This document shows, in pieces, positions 17,031 to 23,185 of a stretch of 64,000 nt of DNA. The position numbers and the translations under genes are program-made. The stretch comes from Brooklawnia cerclae (GTDB taxonomy: Bacteria > Actinomycetota > Actinomycetes > Propionibacteriales > Propionibacteriaceae), in assembly GCF_011758645.1 (NCBI RefSeq), contig NZ_JAAMOZ010000001.1, positions 2,108,001 through 2,172,000 on the forward strand, given 5' to 3'. A model generated the notes under the pieces. That model was not told the DNA's origin and did no database searches. It was given only the letters and a program-made list of their open reading frames with translations. Numbering within the stretch: position 1 is the stretch's first letter; the number at the start of each line of letters is the position of its first letter.

Positions 17031-17864
17031 GTGACCACCCTGCCGGAGCCGATGGGGCCGTCCCTGACGGTCACGCTCGCCGGGCTCGCATCCGTGCTCG
17101 GCGGGGTGCCCGAGGGCACCGAGCCCACAGCCGTCTCCCGGACCGCCACCATCCTCATCACCCCGCTGGTGGCGGCCGGGACCGTCATCCGCTACGGCGG
17201 CATCGGGTATGTCCCCGAGCCCGTCTCGTGGCTCGTCGGCCCCGACGGCGACGACTGGCCATTCAGCGCCCACGTGCTCAACCTCGCCGACCCCGACGTG
17301 GACACCGACGCCACCCAGTACCGCATCCGCATCACCCTGCCAGCCACCGCCGAGCTGCCCGCCCTGACTCTGTCGGGTGTCCTGACATGCCCGGTCGAGG
17401 GTGGCACGGTCGACCTGCTGGACTGCCTGTCCCTGGCCGCCGCGTCACCCACGTCGCCGGTAGTACGCGGCGATCCTGGCCCGATCGGCCCGCCTGGCCC
17501 GGATGGCACGGTGGTCACAGGCCTGTCGTGGTCGGGGCCGGTGGCCCTGGATGCGGTGACTGGTGCCGCGCGGACTGGGTGTGTGCTGCATGCCACGCTG
17601 ACCGGCAATGTCGTCCTGACGCTGCCGACACTCGCGGCCGGGACGCCCGCATTCACCGTCGAGGTCAACGCGACGCAGGACGGCACGGGTGGCCGCACGC
17701 TGACGGTGCAGGGAGCGATGGTCTCCTATGGAGCGTCGGCTGCGCCGGTGCTCTCGTCGGCTGCGGGCGCGATCGACAAGTGGATGCTGGAATGGGACGG
17801 CGTCCGCTGGTGGGTCCTCGTGTCGGGTCAGGCTGGTGCCGTCCCGAGTGCGTGGGCTGTCTGA
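17031..17864 (+). CDS. Accessory virion-like protein with a short collagen-like stretch
   Basis: A 277-residue protein with a GTG start three bases after the holin stop. Residues 1-140 are a beta-rich domain (WLVGPDGDDWPFSAHVLNL, then a TQYRIRITLPATAELPAL strand). Residues about 144-157 hold four Gly-X-Y triplets (GDPGPIGPPGPDG), a short collagen-like trimerising stalk. Residues 160-277 form a second domain with LDAVTGAARTGCVLHATLTG and a final strand DKWMLEWDGVRWWVLVSG, typical of phage tail-tip head domains. It lies after the lysis genes yet looks like a fibre; a receptor-binding or host-surface role is possible. Its stop overlaps the next start (TGATG). Confidence 0.6.
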   Translation: MTTLPEPMGPSLTVTLAGLASVLGGVPEGTEPTAVSRTATILITPLVAAGTVIRYGGIGYVPEPVSWLVGPDGDDWPFSAHVLNLADPDVDTDATQYRIRITLPATAELPALTLSGVLTCPVEGGTVDLLDCLSLAAASPTSPVVRGDPGPIGPPGPDGTVVTGLSWSGPVALDAVTGAARTGCVLHATLTGNVVLTLPTLAAGTPAFTVEVNATQDGTGGRTLTVQGAMVSYGASAAPVLSSAAGAIDKWMLEWDGVRWWVLVSGQAGAVPSAWAV

Positions 17865-18471
17865 TGCGGGCCGCGCTCACGGATCGTCGTCTGGAGGCGA
17901 TCGCTGGGCCGCCTGCCTGGCAGATCGAGGGGCGGGGGTCGCAGGAGTCTGCGCTGTGGGGGCAGGCGGTGACGGCTGTCGTCGTCGCCGACCTCGACGC
18001 GCAGGTGTCCAGTGAGGTCGTGCTGCTCGACACGAATCCTGCCGCGGCCGATCGGGTGTTCATATCGTGGACGGGCGCATCCCAGTCGTCTCGGCTGGTC
18101 CTCTCGCAGGGTGGCGGCACGGGTGTGTCAGCGACGGTGTCGAGTGTGGCGGCTGGACGCCGGGTGCTGACCGCCCGCGTGAGCACTGCTCAGCCGCTCG
18201 GTCTGCTGGTGGATGGCCTGCCACGCTGGCAGGCGTCGGCCGATGGCTGGCGGCTGAGCACGGCGGGTGTGCAGAGGATCTTCGTCGGCCAGGACAGGAC
18301 GGGTGCGCGCCTGTCGCAGACGGTGGCGGCTGCGGTGTGGCCGCGTGTGCTCACGGATCGGGAGGTCCTCATGGTCTCGCAGTGGATGATGGCTCGCTGG
18401 CAGGACGAGGCAAGCTCTCTCTCTCTCTCTCTCGTAGCGCGTCTCTGCCCGTCCTGGAGCTGGCGGCATGA
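17864..18471 (+). CDS. Lectin-like (LamG/concanavalin-type) phage protein, frame broken at a CT repeat
   Basis: From ATG 17864 the frame encodes about 185 residues that look like a concanavalin A-type jelly roll: DRVFISWTGASQSSRLVLSQ, GLLVDGLPRWQASADGWRLS, and the closing AAVWPRVLTDREVLMVSQWM motif typical of LamG-like domains. A run of nine and a half CT units (18415-18433) follows. In the present sequence the starting frame runs on to 18985 as arginine-rich shadow sequence through the next gene. One CT unit fewer, or a minus-one slip, would end the protein at TGA 18469-18471, overlapping the next ATG as every other gene here does. One unit more stops at TAG 18435. The coordinates assume the short form. 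Confidence 0.6.
18415..18433 (+). repeat. CT dinucleotide tract (9.5 units) near the lectin-like gene end
   Basis: Nineteen bases of uninterrupted CT repeats inside a coding region in otherwise complex high-GC sequence. Tracts like this slip during replication and act as on/off switches in contingency genes. Here the three possible lengths modulo three give a run-on frame, a coupled stop at 18471, or an immediate stop at 18435. A sequencing or assembly miscount is the main alternative. Confidence 0.9.
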
Positions 18472-18968
18472 GGGCCGCAGCGCTGGACCGCAGGCTGATC
18501 AATGTCGGCGGGGTGTGGGGACTCGACCTGCTCGGTGCGGCCGGACTGCTCACCTCACCGGATGGGTGGGTGGCCGGACAACTGGGGACGGGGCCTCTGC
18601 TCGACCCGTCGCTGCTGATCAGCACCGAGCATGGTGGGGGGATCACGCTGGCCCCGTCCGACACCTACACGCCGCTGGCCACACGGGCGATCAGTCTGCC
18701 GCTGCGGACCAGTCAGCCTCCGGCACGCGTCCGCGCCGAGGCGTGGGCCCGGCTCGTGTCGGCCGAGACCCGGACCGTCTACCTCACGCTGGCCACCCGG
18801 GCGGGCGCGGCGAACGCCGTCGCCCGCACGATCTCGGGCACGGGCTGGGTGCATCTGGTGGGTGTGGCCACGCCCACCGCAGACACCTGGTGGACGTTCC
18901 GGGTCGTCGGGTCGGTCGGCGGGCCCACGATGGAGGTCGCCGGGCTGCGGGCCGCGATCATCGCCTGA
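18468..18968 (+). CDS. Jelly-roll (carbohydrate-binding-like) phage accessory protein
   Basis: A 166-residue protein whose ATG overlaps the inferred stop of the lectin-like gene. It starts MRAAALDRR, the same opening as the genes on either side (MRAALTDRR and VRAAHLDAR). After residue 40 it has a strand-rich pattern: TPLATRAISLPLR, VRAEAWARLVSAETRTVYLT, GTGWVHLVGVATPTADTWWT. This resembles CBM4/9-type jelly rolls that bind sugars. It may be a virion fibre tip, or a lysogeny-expressed surface factor, since these genes follow the lysis cassette. No catalytic residues are evident. Fold inferred by eye. Confidence 0.55.
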   Translation: MRAAALDRRLINVGGVWGLDLLGAAGLLTSPDGWVAGQLGTGPLLDPSLLISTEHGGGITLAPSDTYTPLATRAISLPLRTSQPPARVRAEAWARLVSAETRTVYLTLATRAGAANAVARTISGTGWVHLVGVATPTADTWWTFRVVGSVGGPTMEVAGLRAAIIA

Positions 18969-18981
18969 CGGGAGCGGTCCG

Positions 18982-19527
18982 GTGAGGGCCGCACACCTGG
19001 ATGCCAGATGGCAGCCACGTGCGAATCCCGCCTACGGCAGAGGCTTCGGCTACTTGTCTGGCACCGGTGGCGCGTCGACCAACGCGCCGGTCGCGGACCG
19101 CCCAGCCGGATACAGCGCGGCCGAGACACGGCGCATCACCTGGACCACCGCACCGGCCGCGGGCGCCACGTGCGGGCTCTTCGTGCAAAACATTCCGTGG
19201 CCGCAGGGCATGCCGGGTGCGGTGTCGATCCTCGCCCGCTCATCCCGCACCACACGGGTCATGGTCACACCTGAGCGGACCTCCGGTCGGCCCCCGGATC
19301 CCGGCACCGACCTGACAGCAGGAGTGTGGACGCCGGTCGGCCGGATCTTCGGTGCGCTGCTGGCCACGGCTACCACGACCACGGTCACCTGCTACATCAG
19401 CAGCTCGGTCGGAGGGGCGCCCGTGCAGGTGGGCGACACCCTCGACCTGTGCGGCTGCCTCATCATCCCCGGCCTCATCCCCGCCGCCCCCACCCCGGGA
19501 CCCATCGTGTGGCCACGGCCACTCTGA
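18982..19527 (+). CDS. Jelly-roll-like phage accessory protein, third MRAA-type gene
   Basis: A 181-residue protein from GTG 18982, preceded by GGGAG. It begins VRAAHLDARWQPRANPAYG, sharing the short N-terminal tag with the two genes upstream. The rest is a beta-rich domain with ETRRITWTTAPAAGATCGLF, SILARSSRTTRVMVTP and VWTPVGRIFGALLATATTTT, again like a carbohydrate-binding jelly roll. It is the last plus-strand gene of the phage and a strong bidirectional terminator follows. The frame upstream of the GTG overlaps the previous gene and is ignored. Function unknown; likely virion surface or receptor binding. Confidence 0.55.
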   Translation: MRAAHLDARWQPRANPAYGRGFGYLSGTGGASTNAPVADRPAGYSAAETRRITWTTAPAAGATCGLFVQNIPWPQGMPGAVSILARSSRTTRVMVTPERTSGRPPDPGTDLTAGVWTPVGRIFGALLATATTTTVTCYISSSVGGAPVQVGDTLDLCGCLIIPGLIPAAPTPGPIVWPRPL

Positions 19528-19534
19528 CACACCA

Positions 19535-19573
19535 CGGCCCCGGCCCCTCACACGAGGGAGCCGGGGCCGCTTT
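19535..19573. terminator. Bidirectional terminator at the end of the phage late operon
   Basis: A perfect ten-base GC-rich inverted repeat (CGGCCCCGGC at 19535-19544, GCCGGGGCCG at 19560-19569), extended by CCCTC/GAGGG in the loop and followed by CTTT, sits between the convergent late operon and the minus-strand regulatory genes. It should stop both transcripts. Confidence 0.85.
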
Positions 19574-19580
19574 CTGCGTC

Positions 19581-20117
19581 TCAGTGGCTCGTCTCGGCCC
19601 ACTCATGGTCCTGCTCGATCCAGCGGAGGACGTGCCCGCCGATCACAGCCACGTCGGAGCGGAAGCCGGGGTCGAGGGCGGCGGTCGCCTCGTCGTCGTA
19701 GCCGGTGGCGGTGAGGATGAGATCCTGCCAAATGTTGTCGCCGCCGTAGGCGTTGAGGTCGGCGAGCAGCGCGGTGATGCCGGTGGCCGCGTCGAGGCGA
19801 GCCGCGGCAGCGTCCTGTACTGCCTGCCAGGCGCGCTGCGTGATCTCGGCGTCATCCTCGCCGGGAGTCGCCGCGTACGCCTCGGGCGAGCCGTAGGAGG
19901 CGTAGACGATCTCGATCGTGATGCCGAGTTCGCGGGACACGCCCTCGCGGACAGCCTCGACCGCCGCCTCGAAGTCGGCGACAGCCTTGTCGCGGGCGGC
20001 CTCGGCGGCCTCGTACTCGTCGCCGCTCACAGTGTGCAGGTCAGGCAGCAAACCGGCCATGTTGAGGTCGTAGGCCGCGTCAATGACGATGGTGATGGTC
20101 CTGGTCTCAGTGCTCAT
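19581..20117 (-). CDS. Acidic phage protein of unknown function
   Basis: A 178-residue acidic protein. The start at 20117 (MSTETRTITIVIDAAYDLNM) is preferred to a longer upstream frame because AAAGGA lies just before it. Residues 1-30 form a hydrophobic strand region, residues 35-60 an alanine/glutamate-rich helix (DEYEAAEAARDKAVADFEAA), followed by an EIVYASYGSPEAY segment and a long helix with AWQAVQDAAAARLDAATG. The C terminus ends in DPGFRSDVAVIGGHVLRWIEQDHEW. This kind of protein is seen in actinobacterial prophages, but no function is known to me. It is the last gene of the minus-strand block. Confidence 0.6.
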   Translation of the reverse strand: MSTETRTITIVIDAAYDLNMAGLLPDLHTVSGDEYEAAEAARDKAVADFEAAVEAVREGVSRELGITIEIVYASYGSPEAYAATPGEDDAEITQRAWQAVQDAAAARLDAATGITALLADLNAYGGDNIWQDLILTATGYDDEATAALDPGFRSDVAVIGGHVLRWIEQDHEWAETSH

Positions 20118-20154
20118 GTCAGGGGTCCTTTCAGATGCTGGGTTCAAGTGTGGG

Positions 20155-20182
20155 GGCCGGGGCAGACAATCCCGCCCCGGCC
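20155..20182 (-). terminator. GC-rich hairpin between two small phage genes
   Basis: A perfect nine-base inverted repeat (GGCCGGGGC / GCCCCGGCC, ten-base loop) lies between the 56-residue gene and the 178-residue gene on the minus strand. There is no T run after it in the direction of transcription, so it may be an attenuator or mRNA-stabilising hairpin and not a full terminator. Confidence 0.5.
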
Positions 20183-20189
20183 GGGCTGG

Positions 20190-20360
20190 TCAGTGGCGGG
20201 CGAGTTCCGCGTCGGCGCGGACCCTGAGGGCCTCGCGGATGCCGGGTGCCTGCTCGGCCAGCTCGTCGCGTTTGGCGCCGAGCCGGAAGGCCCAGCCCTG
20301 GCGGCCCTGGAGGCTGGCCCGGTAGGCGTCGTATTCGGCGAGTGCCTCTTCGGTGGTCAT
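20190..20360 (-). CDS. Small phage protein under an operator-bearing promoter
   Basis: A 56-residue helical protein starting MTTEEALAEYDAYRASLQG at ATG 20360, with GAGGAGA as the ribosome-binding site. It is basic in the middle (FRLGAKRDELAEQ) and ends IREALRVRADAELARH. Upstream frame sequence is not needed, since a clean promoter with a palindromic operator sits 49-78 bases before the start (20409-20438). The 48-base leader is shared almost exactly with the gene at 20.9-21.2 kb. Its size fits a small regulatory or antitoxin-like protein, but no family is recognised. Confidence 0.6.
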   Translation of the reverse strand: MTTEEALAEYDAYRASLQGRQGWAFRLGAKRDELAEQAPGIREALRVRADAELARH

Positions 20361-20399
20361 GTCTTCTTCTCCTCTTCCGGGTCGGCCCCTCGCCGTCCC
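20352..20399 (-). repeat. 48-base duplicated leader, copy 1
   Basis: This stretch covers the 5' leader, ribosome-binding site and start codon of the 56-residue gene. It matches 21241-21288 at 47 of 48 positions, although the proteins that follow differ from the second or third codon on. Such a shared leader points to common control or to a recombination cassette that swaps coding sequences behind a fixed promoter. Confidence 0.85.
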
Positions 20400-20408
20400 T
20401 CTGCTTAT

Positions 20409-20438
20409 ATTATGGCCTAGCATCTAGGCCACTGTCAA
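20409..20438 (-). promoter_or_regulatory. Promoter with palindromic operator for the 56-residue phage gene
   Basis: On the minus strand, TTGACA (20433-20438) and CATAAT (20409-20414) are 18 bases apart. The space between is filled by a perfect palindrome, TGGCCTAG-ATG-CTAGGCCA (20413-20431), placed to block RNA polymerase when bound. The site overlaps the last codons of the upstream XRE-type gene. The same half-site recurs at 21302-21320. Confidence 0.75.
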
Positions 20439-20838
20439 GTGGGTTGGGGGAAAAATATTCCACATCGACCGCGACCCCCATGCCGAGCAGCGCCGCCCGC
20501 GCGACGCCGATCGCACGGGAATGCACCGCATACGGGACGGTCCCGGCATCCGGACTCGCGTCCGCGTAGTCCCTCGGGCTGGCCCAGCGGGTCAGCGTGA
20601 CGACCTGGCCGGGATGGCGTCCCGCATCGGCCACGGCACTGGCCACCGTGGCATCGATCCACGCCTCCAGCCGGTCGACCAGCGCCCACACATAGTCGGG
20701 GACGCCACGCGCCCCACGCTCATAGCGCTGATAGCTCGCCTCCGAGCCCGGGCCCTCGTAGCCGAGGGCCCGGGCCATGTCGGCCAGCGACGCCCCGGTC
20801 ATCTCCCGGCGCGTCTTCAACTCCGCCGCGTCACTCAT
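20410..20838 (-). CDS. XRE-type helix-turn-helix protein
   Basis: A 142-residue protein with an N-terminal helix-turn-helix of the XRE/YdiL type: ELKTRREMTGASLADMARAL (about residues 6-25) then EASYQRYERGARGVPDYV, in which the recognition helix and following wing are visible. The rest is a helical and strand-containing domain (AWIDATVASAVADAGRHPGQ, then PYAVHSRAIGVARAALLGMG) that may bind a ligand or dimerise. It is the best candidate in the window for the regulator that binds the TGGCCTAG palindromes next to it. ATG 20838 is used. The gene's 3' end overlaps the promoter of the downstream gene. Confidence 0.7.
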   Translation of the reverse strand: MSDAAELKTRREMTGASLADMARALGYEGPGSEASYQRYERGARGVPDYVWALVDRLEAWIDATVASAVADAGRHPGQVVTLTRWASPRDYADASPDAGTVPYAVHSRAIGVARAALLGMGVAVDVEYFSPNPLDSGLDARP

Positions 20839-20895
20839 GCGGCCCCTTTCCCTGGTAGTGGCCCAGCCCCGGAGGGCCGGGCCGTATCGGTGTTG

Positions 20896-21249
20896 TCAGC
20901 AGAAACTCAGGGTGCCCTCCTCGCGCTTGCAGCGCGGGCACACATCACCAGCGATCCCCGACAGGTCGTATGCCAGGACCAGATTGCGGGAGTAGCGTCC
21001 GCACTCGTCGCAGGTGCCACCATGCTGGCTGGCGCTGTGCGAAGTCCGGGAGGCGGTCGAGGATGCCACGGTCGCGATCGACACGCCGTCGTCGCTGGTC
21101 CACAGGACCTTGCCGACCGTCGCGGACTTCGTCTCGCCGCTGCGCTTGGTGACGGTCACCGTCTCACCCGAGACGAGGCCGTGGCCCTTGATGCCCCAGG
21201 AGCCGCTGCGGAGCTTGGTCCAGGTGATCGTTGCGGTGGTGGTGGTCAT
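20896..21249 (-). CDS. Phage protein with SH3-like N terminus and zinc ribbon
   Basis: A 117-residue protein common in actinobacterial prophages. Residues 5-55 (ATITWTKLRSGSWGIKGHGL, then ETVTVTKRSGETKSATVGK) form a small beta barrel resembling an SH3-like or KOW-type fold, and residues 58-78 are a serine-rich linker. The C-terminal 40 residues carry CDECGRYSRN and CPRCKREEG, a four-cysteine zinc ribbon. Such proteins may bind nucleic acid or another protein; no function is established. Its promoter has the same operator and leader as the 56-residue gene, so the two should be co-regulated. Confidence 0.65.
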   Translation of the reverse strand: MTTTTATITWTKLRSGSWGIKGHGLVSGETVTVTKRSGETKSATVGKVLWTSDDGVSIATVASSTASRTSHSASQHGGTCDECGRYSRNLVLAYDLSGIAGDVCPRCKREEGTLSFC

Positions 21250-21288
21250 GTCTTCTTCTCCTCTTCCAGGTCGGCCCCTCGCCGTCCC
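21241..21288 (-). repeat. 48-base duplicated leader, copy 2
   Basis: Leader, ribosome-binding site and start codon of the zinc-ribbon gene. One base differs from copy 1 at 20352-20399. The two genes downstream are unrelated past the first residues. Confidence 0.85.
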
Positions 21289-21297
21289 GATGTCTTA

Positions 21298-21327
21298 ATT
21301 ATGGCATAGATCCTAGGCCAGTGTCAA
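21298..21327 (-). promoter_or_regulatory. Promoter with palindromic operator for the zinc-ribbon phage gene
   Basis: TTGACA (21322-21327) and CATAAT (21298-21303) are 18 bases apart on the minus strand, and the spacer holds TGGCCTAG-GAT-CTATGCCA (21302-21320), an imperfect version of the palindrome at 20413-20431 (one changed base in the right arm). Both promoters should respond to the same repressor, with this one probably bound less tightly. Confidence 0.75.
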
Positions 21328-21340
21328 GCGGAATCCGCGG

Positions 21341-22126
21341 CTATTTTCCTCCGCGGGGGTAGCGCCTGCTCATCCATGCCGGGCCATGCCCGAGCGCCTC
21401 GCCGATCGACGCCGACGTGTACCCGGCGGCCTGCAACCGCCGCACCTCGGCGTCGAGGGCCTCGCCGGTCGCACGCCGCAGCGTTCCGACCTGATCGTCG
21501 TCGAGCTGGGGCACCGCCTCGGCCTGCCGCCGGCGGCCACGCCGCCACAACTCGCGCGCGCACTCATCGGAGCACGACTTGTCCCGGCCGGTGTAGGTGC
21601 GCCCGCACACCGGGCACGTCTTCTCCGCTGCCGGGCGGTGCAGATCCAGACGCCCATCAGTCGCGCCTTCGGCATGGATCGCCGACCCGGCCGGAGCACG
21701 GAATACGTCAGGGGTGCGCGCGTCGGCCGCCGCCTGCGGATCTCTCGCAGCCTCCAGCCGCCGCCACGCCGACGACCCGACCATCCCGGACGCCCGCTCG
21801 GACTGGCGCGCCGCATACGACAGCGCGGTCAGCGGCTGCGTGCGCTTGAGCCCGTGCGCCCGGCGGTAGTCGTCGGCCGTCATGTCGTGCGCCAGCCGCA
21901 CGTGAGCGCCGACCGACACATACCAGCCGCCACACTCATGACACAGGGCAGCATCGTCGTGGCGCTCCAGGACGCCGTAGCGGCCGTGACCGTCCGGCTC
22001 GCCGACCTGCCGTCCCGCGACAGGGATCTCACCCGTGCGGCGCCACTGCTTGTAGTGCTGCATGCACCAGCCCCGGGCGACAGCTTTCTGCCCGCAGCCC
22101 GAGACGGTGCACAGCCCGGCAGTCAT
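21341..22126 (-). CDS. MucR/Ros-type zinc-finger regulator with extra zinc modules
   Basis: A 261-residue putative DNA-binding protein in four parts: an N-terminal C-x4-C-x8-C-x2-H zinc finger (residues 6-24, CTVSGCGQKAVARGWCMQHY), a Ros/MucR-like domain (about 62-95: CHECGGWYVSVGAHVRLAH then DDYRRAHGL), a second zinc ribbon near 170-190 (CPVCGRTYTGRDKSCSDEC), and a C-terminal helix-turn-helix-like segment (LQAAGYTSASIGEALGHG). MucR-like domains in actinobacteria are found in phage and plasmid genes. Its start overlaps the stop of the HTH gene upstream by four bases, so they are co-translated. Target and ligand are unknown. Confidence 0.65.
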   Translation of the reverse strand: MTAGLCTVSGCGQKAVARGWCMQHYKQWRRTGEIPVAGRQVGEPDGHGRYGVLERHDDAALCHECGGWYVSVGAHVRLAHDMTADDYRRAHGLKRTQPLTALSYAARQSERASGMVGSSAWRRLEAARDPQAAADARTPDVFRAPAGSAIHAEGATDGRLDLHRPAAEKTCPVCGRTYTGRDKSCSDECARELWRRGRRRQAEAVPQLDDDQVGTLRRATGEALDAEVRRLQAAGYTSASIGEALGHGPAWMSRRYPRGGK

Positions 22127-22488
22127 TTCCCGAGCACCCGCCGCACCGTCTGACGATTCACGCCAGCCTGCCGCGCGATCTCCATCTCCGGAACGCCAGT
22201 CTCGGACGCCGCAATGATCCCGCCCTGCACCGCCGCCATCGCCACCCGCTCCGCCGACCGCGCGAGATCCAGGGCCCGGCCCAGATCAGTCAGGCTCGTC
22301 TCCCGGAGCATCACCTGCATCGCCGCCGACAGCGCAGCATCCCACTCCGCACGATCCTCGACCTCGTCGGGAAACAGCCGGGTCACCTCATCGGCGTAGC
22401 CGGTGATCGCGCCCATCTGCCCCTCGGTCAGCGAGCCCAGGGCCTCGCCCAGCCACGCCTCAATCCCGGTGCGTCCGAAATTGTCCAT
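22123..22488 (-). CDS. Small protein with C-terminal helix-turn-helix
   Basis: A 121-residue helical protein. The last 25 residues (EMEIARQAGVNRQTVRRVLG) form a clear helix-turn-helix like those of resolvase/Hin or replication-initiation regulators, with GVNRQTVRRVL as the recognition helix. The first 95 residues are acidic helices (DEVTRLFPDEVEDRAEWDAA) that may dimerise. Its stop overlaps the start of the MucR-like gene. The ATG at 22488 is used. It probably regulates phage genes or acts on DNA structure; no more can be said. Confidence 0.6.
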   Translation of the reverse strand: MDNFGRTGIEAWLGEALGSLTEGQMGAITGYADEVTRLFPDEVEDRAEWDAALSAAMQVMLRETSLTDLGRALDLARSAERVAMAAVQGGIIAASETGVPEMEIARQAGVNRQTVRRVLGK

Positions 22489-22518
22489 GATGTGATCCTC
22501 TCGTGTGTGATGTGCCGG

Positions 22519-22860
22519 TCACCAGCCGAGGCGCTCGTTGACGCCGTCGAAGAACCCGGCTGTCTCGGCGTCGATGACCTCGACGATGCGAGTGGGGAAG
22601 ATCAGCCGCTCGCCGAGCTGCGCGTCCAGCGGCTCGTCGTCGGACAGCTCGCCCTCCATGACCACGATGACCGGATCATCGCCGATCAGGACCGGAGCCT
22701 GCACGTAGTAGTCCATGAGGGACTCCAAATCGTCGCAGCAGGACACCCCGCGGCGGGCGCTCTCGTCGCTCATCGACATCCCGAACGACAGCCGCTCAGG
22801 GTCGAACAGACCATCGGTGCCATACTTGCGGTCCTGGATCCTGACGTAGGTGGCGGTCAT
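22519..22860 (-). CDS. Acidic phage protein of unknown function
   Basis: A 113-residue acidic protein, the first gene of the minus-strand block, with ATG 22860 behind GGAAGG. It opens TATYVRIQDRKYGTDGLFDP and has VIVVMEGELSDDEPL and RIVEVIDAETAGFF strands and turns. No membrane segment or known domain is visible. A promoter with a perfect palindrome lies 36-64 bases upstream. The gene could be an immunity or anti-defence factor by position next to the attachment site, but this is only a guess from context. Confidence 0.55.
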   Translation of the reverse strand: MTATYVRIQDRKYGTDGLFDPERLSFGMSMSDESARRGVSCCDDLESLMDYYVQAPVLIGDDPVIVVMEGELSDDEPLDAQLGERLIFPTRIVEVIDAETAGFFDGVNERLGW

Positions 22861-22895
22861 CTCAAGGCTTCCTTCCCTCGCTCCATCTGTCTACG

Positions 22896-22924
22896 ACTAT
22901 ACACCCGTGTATAGAGATAGACAA
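22896..22924 (-). promoter_or_regulatory. Promoter with CTATACAC palindrome upstream of the first minus-strand phage gene
   Basis: On the minus strand TTGTCT (22919-22924) and TATAGT (22896-22901) are 17 bases apart. A perfect palindrome CTATACAC-GG-GTGTATAG (22897-22914) covers the minus-10 box and much of the spacer. Bound protein here would block the promoter. The sequence differs from the TGGCCTAG sites, so another regulator is implied. Confidence 0.7.
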
Positions 22925-23016
22925 GTGGGAGGGGCGAGAAATCTCACCGACTTTCCGCCCTCACACCCCCGCGCACCAGCCACACTCAGGGAGCGAGAGG
23001 GAGGGCGGAGGCGACG

Positions 23017-23082
23017 TTTACCCGGTAAAAATCGGCCGAGACGAGCGCGGCGTCTCCCCTAGTCACGGGTTTACCCGGTAAA
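23017..23082. promoter_or_regulatory. Two copies of a TTTACC-C-GGTAAA palindrome, 53 bp apart
   Basis: Identical 13-base inverted repeats with a one-base centre lie at 23017-23029 and 23070-23082 in the non-coding stretch next to tRNA-Pro. The 53-base step is five helical turns, so both sites face the same way. They may bind a dimeric regulator or excision/recombination factor. This 325-base stretch (22861-23185) has no gene. Confidence 0.7.
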
Positions 23083-23093
23083 CGGCACCCGGC

Positions 23094-23122
23094 GGCACGA
23101 ACGGGCACAAAGAGGCACAAAT
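23094..23122 (+). repeat. Three GGCAC direct repeats with 10-bp period (possible integrase arm sites)
   Basis: GGCACGAAC (23094), GGCACAAAG (23104) and GGCACAAAT (23114) repeat every ten bases, one helical turn, 64 bases before the 3' end of tRNA-Pro. Short direct repeats at this spacing near an attachment core are how tyrosine-integrase arm sites look. The integrase gene itself is not in the window. Confidence 0.6.
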
Positions 23123-23185
23123 TCGAGGGCAGCGCAGACTACTAACCAGACATCCACAAGGCGCGATACCAGCCTGACAAGCGGG

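Noticed and set aside
15869-18985. Very long open frame running through the endolysin, holin and accessory genes
   Set aside because: Only 17864 to about 18433 reads like a protein; the rest is Arg/Pro/Ser-rich shadow of genes in other frames.
22850-23062. Short plus-strand frame across the phage promoter
   Set aside because: It overlaps the start of a minus-strand gene, the promoter palindrome and one TTTACC site; the sequence is low complexity.
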